In this document: positions 62,682 to 64,000 of the stretch, in pieces
Layout: each line of letters begins with the position of its first letter
Position numbering within the stretch: the stretch's first letter is position 1
Made by a program: the position numbers and the translations under genes
The notes under the pieces: generated by a model
Seen by the model: only the letters and a program-made list of their open reading frames with translations
Told to the model about the DNA's origin: nothing
Database searches by the model: none
Assembly: GCA_024280335.1 (NCBI GenBank)
Contig: JAJRQI010000070.1
Coordinates: 1 to 64,000, forward strand
Direction of reading: 5' to 3'
From: Deltaproteobacteria bacterium
GTDB taxonomy: Bacteria; Desulfobacterota; Desulfuromonadia; Desulfuromonadales; Geopsychrobacteraceae
Length of the DNA: 64,000 bases

Positions 62682-64000
62682 CTAGCCTTTCTGCCGCTGA
62701 ATCAGGGTCGGCTGCTGATCACTGATCCGGCTGTTGATCAGGATCAGCGTATAGGTGCCGACAATCCCGTCCGGCTCAAGCCCTTGGGCCGACTGGAATT
62801 GCTGTAACTCTTTAAGTAACATGCCATCCAGAATCGGCTCCCCGCCGGTTCGTACCTTCCGGCCGTTCAACTTGGCCAGCTGTTCCTCCAGCCAGGCAAC
62901 AACCGCGCCCTGAGCACCCGGCTTCACCCCCCCCTGATATTGCGCCGGCGGCTGCCACAACAAAAGATATTCACCGAACCACTGCTGATTAAGGACAGTG
63001 ATCGACACGCGGCGAACCTGGCTGCCGATCACCAGGGTGGCAACTTCGTGATTCAGGGCAATCAGGGCGGCAAAAAATTCCTGCCCCCGGGCGTCGGTCA
63101 GGGTCAGAACTGCCGGACGATTCAGTTGCCGCAACCGGCCAAGACTGCCGCGGTTGCTGAGCAGCTCCAACCGCCGCTGTTTAGCCTGCGCACGGATGGT
63201 CCCCTGTGCAGGATCGAACGACACTCCCCAGGTTTTAAACAGCGCCTGATAGGCCAGTGGCGCACTCTGCGTGAGCGGTTCAGGGCCATTCCACGCCAGG
63301 CTCTCTACCGGTGCAATCCGCTGAATCGGAAATCTCGCCACGGCGGCGGCGGGCGGCGGGTGCAGCTTTTCCAGATAGGTATCGAACAGAAACAGACTGC
63401 CGATGATGACCACCAGCAACAGCAACGCCCATTGCCAGAGCGGGCTGGCACTGCGTTGCTCTTTAGTCGGCGGGCCGAACACCTCGGCGGCCGCCGCATT
63501 CAGCAACGCCGGGCTGACTGTGTGCTGTTCTTTGACGTAAGCACCGAGCAGCGCACGGTCGCAGAGAAGATTGATCAAACGTGGCACGCCGCCGCTGAGC
63601 TGGTAGAGTTTGCCGATAATCGCTGCGGGGAACAGCGGCCGTTCCACCCCGGCGACCGCCAGTCGGTGGCTGACGTAGGCCTGGATTTCATTTTTCGACA
63701 ACGGCTCAAGATGGTAGCGGGCGGTAATCCGCTGGGCCAGCTGGCGCAATTCCGGCCGCTCCAGGGCAACCTTCAACTCCGGTTGACCGAGCATGATCAC
63801 CTGCAGCAACTTCTGCTTGTGGGTCTCCAGATTGGTCAACAGACGGATCTGTTCCAGTACATCGACGCGCAGATTCTGTGCTTCGTCGATAATCAGCACC
63901 GTTTTGCGCCCTTTGCCATGGGCGCTGAGAAGAAAGCTGTTGATTGTGTCGATGAACAGCTTGATGCTGCGATTCTGCGGCGGGTAGCTGATCCGTAATT
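62682..64000 (-). CDS. gspA: GspA/ExeA-type secretion ATPase, N-terminus beyond the window
   Basis: The visible part is about 439 residues; the frame stays open to base 64000, so the start and Walker A lie outside. An AAA ATPase part is seen with Walker B TVLIIDEAQNL and RLINLLCDRALLGAYV. A membrane helix (WQWALLLLVVIIGSLFLFDT) follows. The periplasmic part ends in a peptidoglycan-binding domain (LKELQQFQSAQGLEPDGIVG). Together with GspB it couples ATP use to secretin assembly. The GTG at 63899 is internal, not the start. Confidence 0.93.
   Translation of the reverse strand, partial: LRISYPPQNRSIKLFIDTINSFLLSAHGKGRKTVLIIDEAQNLRVDVLEQIRLLTNLETHKQKLLQVIMLGQPELKVALERPELRQLAQRITARYHLEPLSKNEIQAYVSHRLAVAGVERPLFPAAIIGKLYQLSGGVPRLINLLCDRALLGAYVKEQHTVSPALLNAAAAEVFGPPTKEQRSASPLWQWALLLLVVIIGSLFLFDTYLEKLHPPPAAAVARFPIQRIAPVESLAWNGPEPLTQSAPLAYQALFKTWGVSFDPAQGTIRAQAKQRRLELLSNRGSLGRLRQLNRPAVLTLTDARGQEFFAALIALNHEVATLVIGSQVRRVSITVLNQQWFGEYLLLWQPPAQYQGGVKPGAQGAVVAWLEEQLAKLNGRKVRTGGEPILDGMLLKELQQFQSAQGLEPDGIVGTYTLILINSRISDQQPTLIQRQKG

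Overview
The window (about 55-58% GC by eye) looks like chromosomal housekeeping DNA from a Gram-negative, probably anaerobic deltaproteobacterium of the Desulfuromonadales type (Geobacter/Desulfuromonas/Pelobacter relatives). This is inferred from a PEP-CTERM gene behind a sigma-54-type promoter, short-form HisG, ThyX instead of ThyA, the mutS2-dnaG-rpoD order, an rpmE-thyX-prfA-prmC-murA-his block, an NfeD/slipin pair, a SAM-I riboswitch on metX and an ExeA/ExeB-type secretion pair. No rRNA is present, so genus cannot be fixed.

Layout. 1-2.6 kb: PEP-CTERM protein, a Y1 (REP-associated) transposase inside a 29-bp inverted repeat, and a small YjfB-like protein. 2.7-8.3 kb: sucA-sucB-lpd (2-oxoglutarate dehydrogenase). 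8.5-9.8 kb: membrane-anchored M23 peptidase preceded by a structured repeat. 9.9-15.8 kb: BMP-type nucleoside ABC importer running into a xanthine phosphoribosyltransferase gene, a small zinc protein and an eIF1/SUI1 homologue. 15.9-21.3 kb: SH3 protein, then on the minus strand a LOG/ATP-grasp pair, RNase P RNA, a coiled-coil zinc-ribbon protein, a Nif3-like protein and a tRNA with anticodon CAT. 21.3-28.5 kb (minus): yqeY, cvpA, mutS2, dnaG, rpoD. 28.7-30.8 kb (plus): NfeD protease plus slipin.

30.8-43.1 kb (minus): rho, rpmE, thyX, prfA, prmC, murA, hisG, hisD, hisB, hisH, hisA, hisF, hisIE. The histidine genes are interrupted between hisA and hisF by a decaying toxin-antitoxin patch, and three of the four copies of a GTAGGGGCGA palindromic repeat lie between his genes. 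43.4-49.2 kb: hybrid histidine kinase, lipoprotein, GluQRS, an Rrf2 regulator (plus) and an ammonium transporter. 49.5-53.6 kb: chemoreceptor, SAM-I riboswitch with metX, and an unlisted 53-residue cysteine-rich protein. 53.7-58.5 kb: three tightly packed plus-strand genes (metallo-beta-lactamase-fold phosphodiesterase, a 608-residue protein of unknown function, a divergent EF-G). 58.6-64 kb: SNase-like nuclease, MscS channel, HigB-like toxin remnant, ABC-F ATPase, GspB, and a GspA/ExeA ATPase cut by the window end.

Most genes are ordinary central metabolism and information processing. The best candidates for something undescribed are the phosphodiesterase/unknown/EF-G cluster, whose EF-G has lost the usual domain IV tip, and the LOG/ATP-grasp pair. 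Also worth attention are the amber-interrupted toxin in the his operon, the chemoreceptor with altered trimer-contact residues, and several dispersed structured repeats.
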